From NCBI GenBank assembly GCA_017937125.1, contig JAGBEH010000001.1, forward strand, positions 372,001-436,000: a stretch of 64,000 bases of DNA, given 5' to 3'. Both the position numbers and the translations under genes were made by a program. The notes under the pieces were generated by a model that was given only the letters and a program-made list of their open reading frames with translations, searched no databases and was not told where the DNA came from. This document shows positions 35,799-45,286 of the stretch, one piece after another. The DNA comes from Alistipes sp. GTDB lineage: Bacteria; Bacteroidota; Bacteroidia; Bacteroidales; Rikenellaceae. How positions within the stretch are numbered: position 1 is the stretch's first letter; every line of letters begins with the position of its first letter.

Positions 35799-36452
35799 CT
35801 ATCTCAGCAGCCCTGCCTGTCGGAAGCTGAACTCGTGTTTGTCCGCGATGATTATATGGTCGAGCAGCCGTATGTCGAACAGCGCCAGAGCTTCCGCGAC
35901 ATTGTGCGTGAGTTCCTTGTCCTGAATGCTCGGTTCGGCTTCGCCCGACGGATGGTTGTGTACCATAATGACCTGCGTTGCGAGCAGTTCCAACGCGCGT
36001 TTGGCGATAAGCCGTCGATCGACGACCGTGCCCTGTACGCCGCCCTGGCTGAGCCGCTGCCGCTCGATTATCCTGTTCGAATTGGTGAGATAGAGTGCCC
36101 AGCATTCCTCATACTTGAGCCCGTCGAATAGCGGGCGGAATATGCGTGCTACGTCTTTGCTGGTGGATATCGCATTTACGGTGTCGGCCTCGGCCGTCAT
36201 AAAGCGACGTCCGAGTTCGGCGGCGGCAGCTATGCGTTGCGCCCGTTTCAGCCCGACGCCTTCGACCATACGCAGACGAGCCGTCTCCATCCTGCTCATA
36301 TTGGCCGCAGAGCCGCACTCTGCCAGCACACGTTCCGCCAGCGTAACGGCCGGTACGGATGAATTGGCGTCTTCGAGGAGCACGGCCAACAATTCGGCAT
36401 CGGTCAGCGAACCGATGCCGCGTGTAGCTATTTTGTTGTAGATGAAATCCAT
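35799..36452 (-). CDS. radC: RadC-family JAB-domain protein
   Basis: A DNA-metabolism protein of the RadC family; the name is historical and its exact role is unsettled. 217 residues: helix-hairpin-helix region near 58-75 (MVEGVGLKRAQRIAAAAELG) then the JAMM/MPN+ domain with VMVHNHPSGEAEPSIQD near 165-182, giving His-x-His and the distal Asp for zinc. It follows rnc by 30 nt on the same strand, extending the acpP-fabF-rnc group. Confidence 0.93.
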   Translation of the reverse strand: MDFIYNKIATRGIGSLTDAELLAVLLEDANSSVPAVTLAERVLAECGSAANMSRMETARLRMVEGVGLKRAQRIAAAAELGRRFMTAEADTVNAISTSKDVARIFRPLFDGLKYEECWALYLTNSNRIIERQRLSQGGVQGTVVDRRLIAKRALELLATQVIMVHNHPSGEAEPSIQDKELTHNVAEALALFDIRLLDHIIIADKHEFSFRQAGLLR

Positions 36453-36482
36453 ATGCCGTCGGTAGCGGTTGTCCCGCGAGAC

Positions 36483-38030
36483 CTATTCGCCTGCACTTTC
36501 GCCCGTCGGGGTTTCGGGCGCTTCGCGATTTTCCGAGTCGGAAGTCTTGCGCGTACGCCTTTTTGTCGGGCGTTTGCTTTCGGATTGCGCATCCGCGGAT
36601 GCAGCCGTCTGCCCGTCGGGTTCCGTCTCTGCCTTGCCCGTTCGCACCCGCTTTGTCCGCGGGGTATTGCGAGGTGCAGCCTGCGTATCGCCCTGCGTGG
36701 AAACCTCTGCTTCGGATACGGGGCTTTCCGACTTCTGCTCGTTCGCCGCCTCGGTTATTCCGCCGAGCGTATCCTCTTGCGATGCCGCCTTTTTGGATCC
36801 GCGCCTGCGCCGTGCCGCGGGTTTCTCGACGATATTTTCGTCCGCATCGGCTGCGGTTTGCTGCTTGTCGGAAGTTTCGGAGAGTGCCTTTGCAGCTGCC
36901 GATGATCTCCTGCGCCGAGACGTATGCGGTTTTCCCGCATCCGTATTCGCCGTCTCCTGCCGCTCGTCGGCAGTCTCGACTTTTATCTCCGCCTTCGGGA
37001 CTTCTGTTTTTACGGCTTCTGCTTTTCTGCTCTTTGCCTTCTTGGCCTCCTCCTTCTGCGGCTCTGCGACTTGTGCATCGGTTTCGGGCTGTATGCCGTT
37101 TGCGGCCGTTTCGTTATCGGCGGATGTGTCGGCCGTGTTGTGCTCCGACGCGTTTCCCGTCGATTTCCCCTTGCGCCTTCTGCGCGAACGGGATGTGTGC
37201 GGACGTTCGCCGCCCTCCGATTTCCCGTCGCCGTCGGCAGTGATTTCGCTCCTGCCGTCCGACTTGTTACTGAGGTAGTCCAGCCTGTCGAGTATGTCTG
37301 CACACTCCTCGTCGCTCATCTGATGCGATACGGAGCAGGCAGCTTTCTGTTCCGACTCCTTTTTCGAGTTGCCCGAACCGTGCCCCACCTCTATGCCGTC
37401 GATAAGCACCGTGGTGTAGAACAGCAGGGAGGAGCGGTGTTGGGATTGCGTGCGGGTGCGGAACGCTATCTTGTGGCGGTTCTTCTGACACCATTCGATA
37501 AGTCGGCTCTTGAAATCGTATTCAGACTCGGTCAGTTCCGTCATATTCAGATACTTGGCGTATATTCTGTTGATGAGCAGCCTGTTCACGAAATCGTATC
37601 CCTGATCGAGGTAGATCGAGCCTATCATCGCCTCGAACGCGTCGCCGTAGATATGTTTGTGGGCGAAGTTGCCGCTCATATTATATATCACGTACTTGTC
37701 TAATCCTATTCGGCAGGCTATATCGTTGAGCGATTGGCGCGAGACTATCTTCGAGCGCATCTGGGTGAGAAAACCCTCGTTGTGGTCGGGAAATTCTATA
37801 AACAGGAAATCGGAGGTGATGCTTTCTATTACGGCGTCGCCGAGATATTCGAGACGTTCGTTGTTGATGCTGTGCCCTCCGATGGATTGAGATGCCGATT
37901 TGTGTATCAGCGCAACTTTATAAAGATCGATATTGTGCGGGATGAAGCCGAACATATCGTCTATGAATCTGAAATACTCCTTATCGACGCCGAATCGGCG
38001 CTTGAAGAAGCGTGTAATGAATGTGAACAC
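36483..38030 (-). CDS. rnc: Ribonuclease III with a very long low-complexity C-terminal tail
   Basis: Cleaves double-stranded RNA in rRNA processing. The nuclease domain (about 20-165) has the signature NNERLEYLGDAV with Glu58, Glu61, Asp65, and the second metal site GDAFEAMIG with Asp130 and Glu133. A dsRNA-binding domain follows at about 171-237. Residues from about 255 to 515 form a tail rich in Glu, Lys, Ala, Thr and Ser with repeated basic patches (SRSRRRRKGK, TSRRRRSSAAAK, ARRRRGSKKA, KRPTKRRTRK). Usual RNase III is about 220-250 residues, so the tail doubles the protein. It sits after fabF, the usual place. Confidence 0.95.
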   Translation of the reverse strand: MFTFITRFFKRRFGVDKEYFRFIDDMFGFIPHNIDLYKVALIHKSASQSIGGHSINNERLEYLGDAVIESITSDFLFIEFPDHNEGFLTQMRSKIVSRQSLNDIACRIGLDKYVIYNMSGNFAHKHIYGDAFEAMIGSIYLDQGYDFVNRLLINRIYAKYLNMTELTESEYDFKSRLIEWCQKNRHKIAFRTRTQSQHRSSLLFYTTVLIDGIEVGHGSGNSKKESEQKAACSVSHQMSDEECADILDRLDYLSNKSDGRSEITADGDGKSEGGERPHTSRSRRRRKGKSTGNASEHNTADTSADNETAANGIQPETDAQVAEPQKEEAKKAKSRKAEAVKTEVPKAEIKVETADERQETANTDAGKPHTSRRRRSSAAAKALSETSDKQQTAADADENIVEKPAARRRRGSKKAASQEDTLGGITEAANEQKSESPVSEAEVSTQGDTQAAPRNTPRTKRVRTGKAETEPDGQTAASADAQSESKRPTKRRTRKTSDSENREAPETPTGESAGE

Positions 38031-38049
38031 GTTGAAAACGGTTTTTCGG

Positions 38050-39297
38050 TTATAATTTGCGGAATACGACGGTCGAGTTGTGGCCGCCGAAACCGAACGT
38101 GTTGCTCAACGCCGCATGTACGTCGCGCTTTTGCGCCTTGCCGAGCGTGAGGTTCAGTCGGTTGTCTATCGCAGGGTCGAGATTTTCGACATTTATCGTC
38201 GGCGGAACCGTCCCCTTGTCGATAGCGAATATGCAGGCCAAAGCTTCTACGGCAGCGGCAGCGCCTAACAGGTGTCCCGTCATCGACTTGGTCGAGGATA
38301 TGTTTACGTCGTAGATTTTGTCGCCGAACAGTTTTTCGAGCGCTTTGATTTCGGCCACATCGCCGAGCGGGGTGGATGTTCCGTGCACATTGACGTAGTC
38401 GATCTGTTCGGGAGATAAACCCGCATCCGCCAATGCGTCTTTCATCGATTTGAGTGCGCCGCAGCCGTCGGGGTCGGGGGCCGTCATATGATGGGCGTCG
38501 GCCGACATTCCTCCGCCTGCGAATTCGCAGTAAATTTTGGCTCCTCGGGCCTTGGCATGCTCGTACTCTTCGAGTATGAGCGCCGCTGCGCCTTCGCCTA
38601 TTACGAACCCGTCGCGGTCGGCATCGAACGGACGCGATGCGTGCTCGGGATCGTCGTTACGGGTCGAGAGCGCCTGCATAGAGTTGAAACCGCCCACACC
38701 CGGTATGTTTACGACCGCCTCCGAACCTCCGGCGATCATAATGTCCGCACGTCCCAGTCTTATCTGGTCGAGTGCACTTATCATTCCGTGGTTGGATGAG
38801 GCGCAGGCCGACGAGACGCAGTAGTTGGGTCCCTTCAATCCGTACTTCATCGAGATATGTCCCGCTGCGAGGTCGGGGATCATTCGCGGAATGAAAAACG
38901 GACTAAACCGGGGAGTTCCGTCTCCCGCGGCATAGTCCGTAACTTCGTCGAAGAAAGATGTCAATCCTCCGACACCGGTACTCCATATCACTCCCGCACG
39001 TTCGGCATCGCACTGTGCGAAGTCGATTCCGCAGTCGGCGACGGCTTCGGCAACTGCTATGAGGGCATATTGCGCGTAGAGGTCGTGCTTGCGGATTTCC
39101 CTGCGGTCGAAATATCGCGAACCGTCGTAATTTTTTATTTCGCAGGCGAACCGAGTTTTGAATTTTTGAGCGTCGAAATGCGTGATGGGTGCGGCGCCGC
39201 TTACGCCCTTTTCAAGGTTGGCGAAATACTCCGCCACATTGTTTCCGATAGGGTTTATCGTGCCGATACCCGTGATTACTACACGTCTGTTGCTCAT
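38050..39297 (-). CDS. fabF: 3-oxoacyl-[acyl-carrier-protein] synthase II
   Basis: Elongates fatty acids by condensing malonyl-ACP with acyl-ACP. 415 residues, normal length, beginning RRVVITGIGTINPIGN. The catalytic Cys is in VSSACASSNHGM (near 163), with His in VNVHGTSTPLGD (near 303) and KSMTGHLLGAAAAVEA (near 340), completing the Cys-His-His triad. Operon acpP-fabF-rnc. Confidence 0.97.
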   Translation of the reverse strand: MSNRRVVITGIGTINPIGNNVAEYFANLEKGVSGAAPITHFDAQKFKTRFACEIKNYDGSRYFDRREIRKHDLYAQYALIAVAEAVADCGIDFAQCDAERAGVIWSTGVGGLTSFFDEVTDYAAGDGTPRFSPFFIPRMIPDLAAGHISMKYGLKGPNYCVSSACASSNHGMISALDQIRLGRADIMIAGGSEAVVNIPGVGGFNSMQALSTRNDDPEHASRPFDADRDGFVIGEGAAALILEEYEHAKARGAKIYCEFAGGGMSADAHHMTAPDPDGCGALKSMKDALADAGLSPEQIDYVNVHGTSTPLGDVAEIKALEKLFGDKIYDVNISSTKSMTGHLLGAAAAVEALACIFAIDKGTVPPTINVENLDPAIDNRLNLTLGKAQKRDVHAALSNTFGFGGHNSTVVFRKL

Positions 39298-39339
39298 ATC
39301 GAGGTTCGTCGTTTCGTCCGCTAAAGATGATTGAGATTA

Positions 39340-39576
39340 TTATTTCTTGTGCTCTTCGATGTAGTTGATTGCGTCGCCTACGGTAGCTATCTTCTCAGCA
39401 TCCTCGTCGGGAATCTGGATGTCGAAAGCCTTCTCGAACTCCATAATGAGCTCGACCGTATCGAGCGAATCCGCACCGAGGTGGCCGGTGAAACTTGCTT
39501 CGGGAGTTACCTCCGACTCTTTAACGCCGAGTTTGTCTACGATAATCTCAACGACTTTAGTCTGAATCTCTGACAT
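39340..39576 (-). CDS. acpP: Acyl carrier protein
   Basis: Carries acyl chains on a phosphopantetheine arm. The start at 39576 ([12 protein letters not shown]) gives 78 residues, the normal length; the longer frame adds 3. The modified Ser is in [13 protein letters not shown]. First gene of the fatty-acid/rnc operon. Confidence 0.97.
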   Translation of the reverse strand: MSEIQTKVVEIIVDKLGVKESEVTPEASFTGHLGADSLDTVELIMEFEKAFDIQIPDEDAEKIATVGDAINYIEEHKK

Positions 39577-39722
39577 AATTTTCAAATTTTAGTTAAACAT
39601 TTATTTTGTTGGTATGTATGAATTGTTCAAATTTTTTCGAACCTTTTCTGTCGGCAGAGCCTGTTCGAACCGTGCCGAGACGGGAAAAGGTACATGTCAT
39701 AAAATAATGAACGATTTCCGTG

Positions 39723-39730
39723 CAAAAATA
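39723..39730 (-). promoter_or_regulatory. -7 box for acpP
   Basis: Minus-strand TATTTTTG about 150 nt upstream of the acpP ATG; the leader is long and AT-rich. No strong -33. Confidence 0.5.
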
Positions 39731-39742
39731 ACACTTTTTTAT

Positions 39743-39750
39743 TATTTTTG
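39743..39750 (+). promoter_or_regulatory. -7 box for pepE
   Basis: TATTTTTG about 72 nt before the pepE ATG, lying 12 nt from the divergent acpP -7 box. Confidence 0.5.
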
Positions 39751-39821
39751 GCATTATTACGTTATTATTTTACTCGACATCGAACGCACGTGTCGGGTAA
39801 CGTGTTTAATATTAAATCGTT

Positions 39822-40523
39822 ATGAAATTATTACTGATCTCCAATTCGACCAATGCGGGCGAGGAGTACCTGAAATATCCGATAGGAGAGATATCGCGTT
39901 TTCTCGAAGGTGTGCGCGAGGTCGCATTCATTCCGTATGCGGCCGTTACGTTCTCCTACGACGATTACGAATCCAAGGTTCAGGCACGTTTCGACGAAAT
40001 AGGCATACGTGTGCGGTCGGTGCACCGCTCCGATAATCCTGCCCGTATGATTCGCGATGCGGAGGCCGTATGCGTCGGCGGCGGCAATACGTTCGCCTTG
40101 GCCAAGAAGATGCAGGAACAGGGGCTTATGTCGGCAGTCCTCCGCAAGATAAAGGCCGGCACGCCGTATGTCGGCTGGTCGGCAGGCAGCAATGTGTGCT
40201 GTCCCACGATCTGCACGACGAACGATATGCCTATAGTGGAGCCGCGGTCGTTCAAGGCTGTCGGTGCCGTTAAGTTCCAGATAAACCCACATTACCTCGA
40301 TGCCAATCCCGAAGGGCACGCGGGCGAAACCCGCGAGCAGCGGATACTGGAGTATATCGAAGCCAATCCCCGACGTTATGCGGTGGGTTTGCGCGAGGGG
40401 TGTATGCTCCGCCTTGAGAACGGCCGACTGGAACTCATCGGCAACCGTCCTATGCGTGTTTTCAAAAAGGGGTTGCAGCCCTCGGAGGTGAATGCCGGAG
40501 ATGATTTGTCGTTCCTCCTTTAG
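39822..40523 (+). CDS. pepE: Dipeptidase E (alpha-aspartyl dipeptidase)
   Basis: Cleaves Asp-X dipeptides; serine peptidase family S51. 233 residues, normal size. The nucleophile elbow GWSAGSN gives Ser120, VGGGNTFALAKKM is at 85-97, and the His region is INPHYLDANPEGHAGET near 157-173. Cytoplasmic, with no signal peptide. Downstream yraN follows by 18 nt. Confidence 0.95.
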   Translation: MKLLLISNSTNAGEEYLKYPIGEISRFLEGVREVAFIPYAAVTFSYDDYESKVQARFDEIGIRVRSVHRSDNPARMIRDAEAVCVGGGNTFALAKKMQEQGLMSAVLRKIKAGTPYVGWSAGSNVCCPTICTTNDMPIVEPRSFKAVGAVKFQINPHYLDANPEGHAGETREQRILEYIEANPRRYAVGLREGCMLRLENGRLELIGNRPMRVFKKGLQPSEVNAGDDLSFLL

Positions 40524-40541
40524 ATGATACCTTAATATATA

Positions 40542-40913
40542 ATGCAACGAACGGGTTCGGCCGAAATAGGGCAGGAGGGGGAGCGCCTTGCCGTCGAGTG
40601 GCTGCGTGCGCACGGGTATATGATCCTCGAACGTAATTGGCGCAGCGGACGTTACGAGACGGATATAATAGCACTTAACGGCGATATCGTCCATTTCGTC
40701 GAGGTCAGAACCCGTTCGGTGCGCGGGCTGCTGTCCCCCGAGGAGACCGTTACGCCCGACAAGTGCCGTTCGCTGTTTCGCTGCGCGTCCGCCTATCTTG
40801 CGACTTACGGACGAGGGTTGGAGCCGCAGTTCGATTTGATAGCCGTCGATATGTTTCCCGACGGCGGATATGACATACGATATGTTGAAAATGCGATGCA
40901 AAGTCATTGGTAA
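40542..40913 (+). CDS. YraN family (UPF0102) endonuclease-like protein
   Basis: 123 residues with the family pattern GQEGERLAVEWLRAHGY at the N-terminus and the nuclease-like core YETDIIALNGDIVHFVEVRTR, which matches a restriction-endonuclease fold site (D, E, V-E-V). Role in DNA metabolism is suspected for the family but not proven. Likely cotranscribed with pepE. Confidence 0.92.
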   Translation: MQRTGSAEIGQEGERLAVEWLRAHGYMILERNWRSGRYETDIIALNGDIVHFVEVRTRSVRGLLSPEETVTPDKCRSLFRCASAYLATYGRGLEPQFDLIAVDMFPDGGYDIRYVENAMQSHW

Positions 40914-40914
40914 T

Positions 40915-40945
40915 TTTGTATTTCGGACAAAATATACTACATTTG
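40915..40945 (+). promoter_or_regulatory. Promoter for waaA
   Basis: TTTG 40915-40918, 19-nt spacer, TACATTTG 40938-40945; 25 nt before the ATG. Confidence 0.78.
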
Positions 40946-40970
40946 CGCCTGCTAAACTCCGAACTTCGAG

Positions 40971-42206
40971 ATGTGGTTATATAATATAGGCATTGTCATC
41001 TATACCAAGTGCATCGGGCTTGCGGCTGCGTGGTACCCCAAAGCAAGGTTGTGGCGCGACGGGCGCAGGGATTTGTTCGAGCGTATGGCTGCGGCCGTGC
41101 GACCCGAGGACAGGATAGTTTGGGTGCACGTGGCGTCTCTCGGGGAGTTCGAGCAGGGGCGCCCTATCATCGAGAAGATACGCGAGCTCCATCCAGAATA
41201 TAAGATTTTCCTTACGTTCTTCTCCCCCTCGGGCTATGAAATACGCAAGAACTACGCAGGTGCCGACTATATATTCTATCTGCCTGCCGACACCCCCTCG
41301 AATGCCCGCCGTTTTCTCGACATCGTACATCCCGAAATAGCCATATTCGTAAAATACGAGTTCTGGATCAATCTGCTGACCGAACTCAGGCTCCGTAAAA
41401 TCCGTACGTACATCGTCTCGTCCATATTTCGCCGCAATTCGGTGTTTTTCCGTTTCTACGGTTCGATATGGCGCCGTGCGCTCAAGAGTTTCGATACCAT
41501 CTTCGTGCAGAACGGGGAATCTGCGAAGCTGCTGGCCGAAATCGGCTTCGGCAATGTGGTCGTTGCGGGCGACAGCAGATTCGACCGCGTGGCGCAGATT
41601 GCCGCGCAGGCCAAGAAGATAGACCTTATCGACCGTTTCCGCGGCTCGGGACGCCTGTTCGTCGCGGGGTCCACGTGGGAGCCCGACGAAGATATTCTCT
41701 TGCAGCTCATCAACGACAACCCTTCGGTGAAGTTCATCATCGCCCCCCACGAGATGGATGAGAAGCGTATCGAACGTATTCTCGCCGAGACTAAGGGCGG
41801 GGCATTGCGATATACCTGTTGTACGCCGCTGACCTCTTTCGGGTCCAAGCAGGTGCTTGTGCTCGATACCGTCGGCCTGCTCTCGTCGGTGTACGGCTAT
41901 GCCACGTGGGCATATATCGGCGGCGGCTTCGGCGTAGGCATCCACAACACGCTCGAGGCGGCAACTTTCGGTCTGCCCATAGCATTCGGCCCTAATTATC
42001 AGAAATTCAAGGAGGCGCGCGATCTGGTGACGCTCGGCGCGGCTTCGTCCGTAATAGATTACAAGCAGTTGAGCCGCTGGTTCGCTCCTCTGCGCGACAA
42101 CGAGGTATTCCTGCGCAAGGTGAGTCGCATATCCAAGGATTACACCGTTAAGAACCAGGGCGCTACGGACCTTTTCCTCAAAACCATTTTCGGCGGCGCG
42201 AAATAG
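40971..42206 (+). CDS. waaA: 3-deoxy-D-manno-octulosonic acid (Kdo) transferase
   Basis: Adds Kdo to lipid A at the inner membrane. 411 residues. Hydrophobic N-terminus (1-20), then VWVHVASLGEFEQGRPIIEKI (about 44-64; only part is diagnostic), LTFFSPSGYE near 84, and VAGDSRFDRV near 200, then the C-terminal GT-B signature WAYIGGGFGVGIHNTLEAATFGLPI near 313, of which GGGFG...HN..E is the core. All fit WaaA. One Kdo or two cannot be told. Confidence 0.94.
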   Translation: MWLYNIGIVIYTKCIGLAAAWYPKARLWRDGRRDLFERMAAAVRPEDRIVWVHVASLGEFEQGRPIIEKIRELHPEYKIFLTFFSPSGYEIRKNYAGADYIFYLPADTPSNARRFLDIVHPEIAIFVKYEFWINLLTELRLRKIRTYIVSSIFRRNSVFFRFYGSIWRRALKSFDTIFVQNGESAKLLAEIGFGNVVVAGDSRFDRVAQIAAQAKKIDLIDRFRGSGRLFVAGSTWEPDEDILLQLINDNPSVKFIIAPHEMDEKRIERILAETKGGALRYTCCTPLTSFGSKQVLVLDTVGLLSSVYGYATWAYIGGGFGVGIHNTLEAATFGLPIAFGPNYQKFKEARDLVTLGAASSVIDYKQLSRWFAPLRDNEVFLRKVSRISKDYTVKNQGATDLFLKTIFGGAK

Positions 42207-42318
42207 CCCGATTTTCGAAATTTTTCCCGTCTCGGCATAGTTCCGAACGGTTCGGCCCGTTACGTCTGTCGGAAGCGGCTGCCTGCGGCCGTTTTTATTC
42301 TGACAGCCTCGCGTTTTG

Positions 42319-42342
42319 ACCGCCGTGCATCCGCACGGCGGT
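42319..42342 (+). terminator. Hairpin after waaA
   Basis: 10-bp perfect stem (42319-42328 with 42333-42342), about 110 nt downstream of waaA; T-poor, so a moderate call. Confidence 0.5.
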
Positions 42343-42405
42343 TTCCGTTTGCCGTGTCGCAAGCATAAAATTGCGATAATGCGGGATAATGTCCCGATTG
42401 TTTAT

Positions 42406-42413
42406 TATCTTTG
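42406..42413 (+). promoter_or_regulatory. -7 box for glyS
   Basis: TATCTTTG, 37 nt before the ATG at 42451; no convincing -33. Confidence 0.65.
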
Positions 42414-42450
42414 CAAGATAATATAGCGGAAACCGAAAAAACATATAAAT

Positions 42451-43995
42451 ATGACACAGGAGGAACTTTTCAAAAAACTGGTCGCTCACTGCAAGGAGTA
42501 CGGATTCATATTCCCGTCGAGCGAAATCTACGACGGATTGGGTGCCGTATACGATTACGGGCAGAACGGCGTCGAGCTTAAGAACAACATCAAACGTTAC
42601 TGGTGGGACTCGATGGTCAAGCTCCACGAAAATATAGTCGGCATCGATGCCGCGATATTTATGCACCCCAAAACGTGGGAGGCTTCGGGGCATGTCGGCG
42701 CGTTCAACGACCCGTTGATCGACAACAAGGACTCGAAAAAGCGTTATCGTGCGGACGTACTTATCGAGGATTGGCTCGCCAAGCAGGACGAGAAGATAGA
42801 AAAGGAGGTGGAGAAGGCGCGCAAGCGTTTCGGCGAGGCTTTCGACGAGCAGCAGTACCGTGCGACGTCGCCCCGCGTGCTCGAAACGGCCGCCAAGCGC
42901 GAGGAGGTGCATAAGCGTTTCTCCGATGCCCTGAATGCCAACGATCTGGCGGCTTTGCGCCAGATTATCATCGACTGCGAAATCGTATGCCCGATTTCGG
43001 GTACGCGCAACTGGACCGAGGTTCGGCAGTTCAATCTTATGTTCTCTACGCAGATGGGTTCGACGGCCGACGGTGCCAATACGATATATCTCCGCCCCGA
43101 AACGGCGCAGGGTATCTTCGTCAATTTCCTGAATGTCCAGAAGACGGGACGTATGAAACTCCCGTTCGGTATCGCGCAGATAGGCAAGGCGTTCCGCAAC
43201 GAGATAGTAGCCCGCCAGTTCATCTTCCGTATGCGCGAGTTCGAGCAGATGGAGATGCAGTTCTTCGTGAAACCGGGTACGGAGATGCAGTGGTGGAACG
43301 AGTGGAAACAGACCCGTATGGCTTGGCACCGTGCACTCGGCTTCGGCGACGACAACTACCGTTTCCACGACCACGACAAACTGGCGCACTATGCCAATGC
43401 CGCCACCGACATCGAGTATAATTTCCCGTTCGGTTTCAAGGAGGTCGAGGGTATCCACTCGCGCACCGATTTCGACTTGGGCAACCACCAGAAGTTCTCG
43501 GGCAAGAAGATGCAGTATTTCGACCCCGAATCGGGCGAGAGCTTCGTACCGTATGTCGTCGAGACCTCGATAGGCGTAGACCGTATGGTGTTGCAGGTGC
43601 TGTCGGCGGCATATTGCGAGGAGAAGCTCGAAAACGGCGAGGAGCGTGTCGTCCTGCGCATTCCTGCGGCTCTGGCACCTACGAAGGTGGCCGTTATGCC
43701 GCTCGTGAAGAAGGACGGGCTGCCCGACGTAGCACAGAAGATCATCGACGAACTGAAATACGACTATAACGTGGTTTACGACGAAAAGGATTCGATAGGC
43801 AAGCGCTATCGCCGTCAGGATGCCGTCGGTACTCCGTTCTGCGTAACCGTAGACCATCAGACGCTCGAAGACGGCACCGTTACCGTACGTCACCGCGACA
43901 CGATGCAGCAGGAACGCATCGCCATAGAGAAACTCCATGCTATGGTCGAGGAGGAGGTGTCGTACCGCAAGCTGTTCCGTAAATTGAACCTGTAA
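42451..43995 (+). CDS. glyS: Glycyl-tRNA synthetase, single-chain class II
   Basis: Charges tRNA-Gly. 514 residues of the alpha2 (non GlyQ/GlyS) type found in Bacteroidetes. N-terminal FIFPSSEIYDGLGAVYDYG and YWWDSMV identify it. Class II motif 2 lies around FGIAQIGKAFRNEI near 245 and motif 3 around VETSIGVDRMVLQVL near 370. The C-terminal anticodon-binding domain starts with VAVMPLVKKDG near 415. It is followed closely by ruvX. Confidence 0.97.
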   Translation: MTQEELFKKLVAHCKEYGFIFPSSEIYDGLGAVYDYGQNGVELKNNIKRYWWDSMVKLHENIVGIDAAIFMHPKTWEASGHVGAFNDPLIDNKDSKKRYRADVLIEDWLAKQDEKIEKEVEKARKRFGEAFDEQQYRATSPRVLETAAKREEVHKRFSDALNANDLAALRQIIIDCEIVCPISGTRNWTEVRQFNLMFSTQMGSTADGANTIYLRPETAQGIFVNFLNVQKTGRMKLPFGIAQIGKAFRNEIVARQFIFRMREFEQMEMQFFVKPGTEMQWWNEWKQTRMAWHRALGFGDDNYRFHDHDKLAHYANAATDIEYNFPFGFKEVEGIHSRTDFDLGNHQKFSGKKMQYFDPESGESFVPYVVETSIGVDRMVLQVLSAAYCEEKLENGEERVVLRIPAALAPTKVAVMPLVKKDGLPDVAQKIIDELKYDYNVVYDEKDSIGKRYRRQDAVGTPFCVTVDHQTLEDGTVTVRHRDTMQQERIAIEKLHAMVEEEVSYRKLFRKLNL

Positions 43996-44007
43996 TAACC
44001 GCACCGC

Positions 44008-44421
44008 TTGGGTAGGATTCTGGCCATAGATTACGGTACGCGGCGTACGGGGATAGCCGTAAGCGATCCTCTGCGAATCATTGCGGGCGGGCTTACTACC
44101 GTCGATACCAAAGGGTTGGAGAAGTTCATCGCCGAATATTGCGCGGCGAACGAGGTGGACGTTATCGTGGTGGGCAAGCCTATGCAGATGAACGGACAGC
44201 CGTCGGAGTCGTTTCGATATATCGAACCTTTGGTCGGGCGTTTGCGCAAGACATATCCTTCGAAGGATATAGTGCTGTACGACGAGCGGTTCACCTCCGT
44301 TATGGCGCATCGGACGATGCTCGAAAGCGGCATCGGCAGGATGGCACGCAGGGACAGGGCGCTGGTGGACAAGATTTCGGCGACGATAATTCTGCAATCC
44401 TATATGGATAGCAGGAAATAG
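44008..44421 (+). CDS. ruvX: Putative Holliday junction resolvase / pre-16S rRNA nuclease RuvX (YqgF)
   Basis: 137 residues with the RNase H-like fold: RILAIDYGTRRTGIAVSD (3-20), VVGKPMQMNGQPSES near 52, YDERFTSVMAH near 92 and KISATIILQSYMD at the end, holding the expected Asp/Glu/Asp. The start is TTG at 44008: no in-frame ATG gives the conserved GRILAIDYG opening. It starts 12 nt after glyS and is probably cotranscribed. Confidence 0.92.
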   Translation: MGRILAIDYGTRRTGIAVSDPLRIIAGGLTTVDTKGLEKFIAEYCAANEVDVIVVGKPMQMNGQPSESFRYIEPLVGRLRKTYPSKDIVLYDERFTSVMAHRTMLESGIGRMARRDRALVDKISATIILQSYMDSRK

Positions 44422-44560
44422 AAGCCTGACGGCAGGTAGCGGGAAACGAAGCTCCCGTGCCCCGTGCCGCTTCGGGTACCGCCTCGGGATACGAAGAGGA
44501 TATGTCGGGACCCACGATTTCGAAATGTTGCGAAAAAAATATTTATGTAAATATTTGGAT

Positions 44561-45286
44561 ATGAAACGTATAATAACTGTTTTGGCAGCCGTGCTGCTCG
44601 TCGCGGGCGTATCGGCTCAGGAGAAGAAGGCCCCGAAGGATTGGGCTCGGTTCTATCGCTACGAAAAGGCGAATGCCGAACTTGCGGCGAGCGGTACGAA
44701 AGTCGATGCCGTATTTCTGGGCAACTCCATTACCGACGGCTGGGCGAAGAAAGACCCCGATTTTTTCAAAAAGAACAATTTTGCGGGTCGCGGTATCGGC
44801 GGACAAACCACCTCGCAGATGTTGGTGCGGTTCCGCCGCGACGTGCTCGAACTGAAGCCGAAAGTCGTGGTCATAATGGCGGGAATCAACGACATCGCTA
44901 TGAATAACGGCATCATCACGCTCGAAAACGCGTTAGGCAATATAAAGTCTATGTGCGAGCTTGCCAAGCTGCATAAAATCAAGGTCATACTGTGTTCGGT
45001 AACGCCTGCCGTGCAGTTCCGCTGGCGTCCCGAACTGACGCCCGCGCAGGATATCGTGAAGTTCAACGAGATGCTGCGCGCCTATGCCGCATCGGAGAAG
45101 ATACCGTATCTTGATTACTACTCCGCATTGGTCGATGAGCGCGGCGGTATGCCGTCGAAGTGGTGCCCCGACGAGGTGCATCCCAATCTGGAGTGCTATA
45201 TCGAAATTATGGAGCCGCTGGCGCTCGAAGCGGTGAACAAGGTGCTAAAGACCAAGAAGAATTATATCTCGCCGATGCCGCAGTAG
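44561..45286 (+). CDS. Secreted SGNH/GDSL hydrolase
   Basis: Probable acetylesterase or lipase-like enzyme acting on acyl groups of glycans. Start at 44561 (MKRIITVLAAVLLVAGVSAQ signal peptide), 241 residues. SGNH blocks: LGNSITDGW (block I, Ser), GRGIGGQTT (block II, Gly), MAGINDIAM (block III, Asn) and DEVHPN (block V, Asp and His). Lies between ruvX and def, which are often neighbours, so it may be an insertion into a housekeeping group. Confidence 0.92.
   Translation: MKRIITVLAAVLLVAGVSAQEKKAPKDWARFYRYEKANAELAASGTKVDAVFLGNSITDGWAKKDPDFFKKNNFAGRGIGGQTTSQMLVRFRRDVLELKPKVVVIMAGINDIAMNNGIITLENALGNIKSMCELAKLHKIKVILCSVTPAVQFRWRPELTPAQDIVKFNEMLRAYAASEKIPYLDYYSALVDERGGMPSKWCPDEVHPNLECYIEIMEPLALEAVNKVLKTKKNYISPMPQ

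Noticed and set aside
42295..44397. 700-codon frame antisense to glyS and ruvX
   Set aside because: Crosses two genuine genes and a promoter; no motif.
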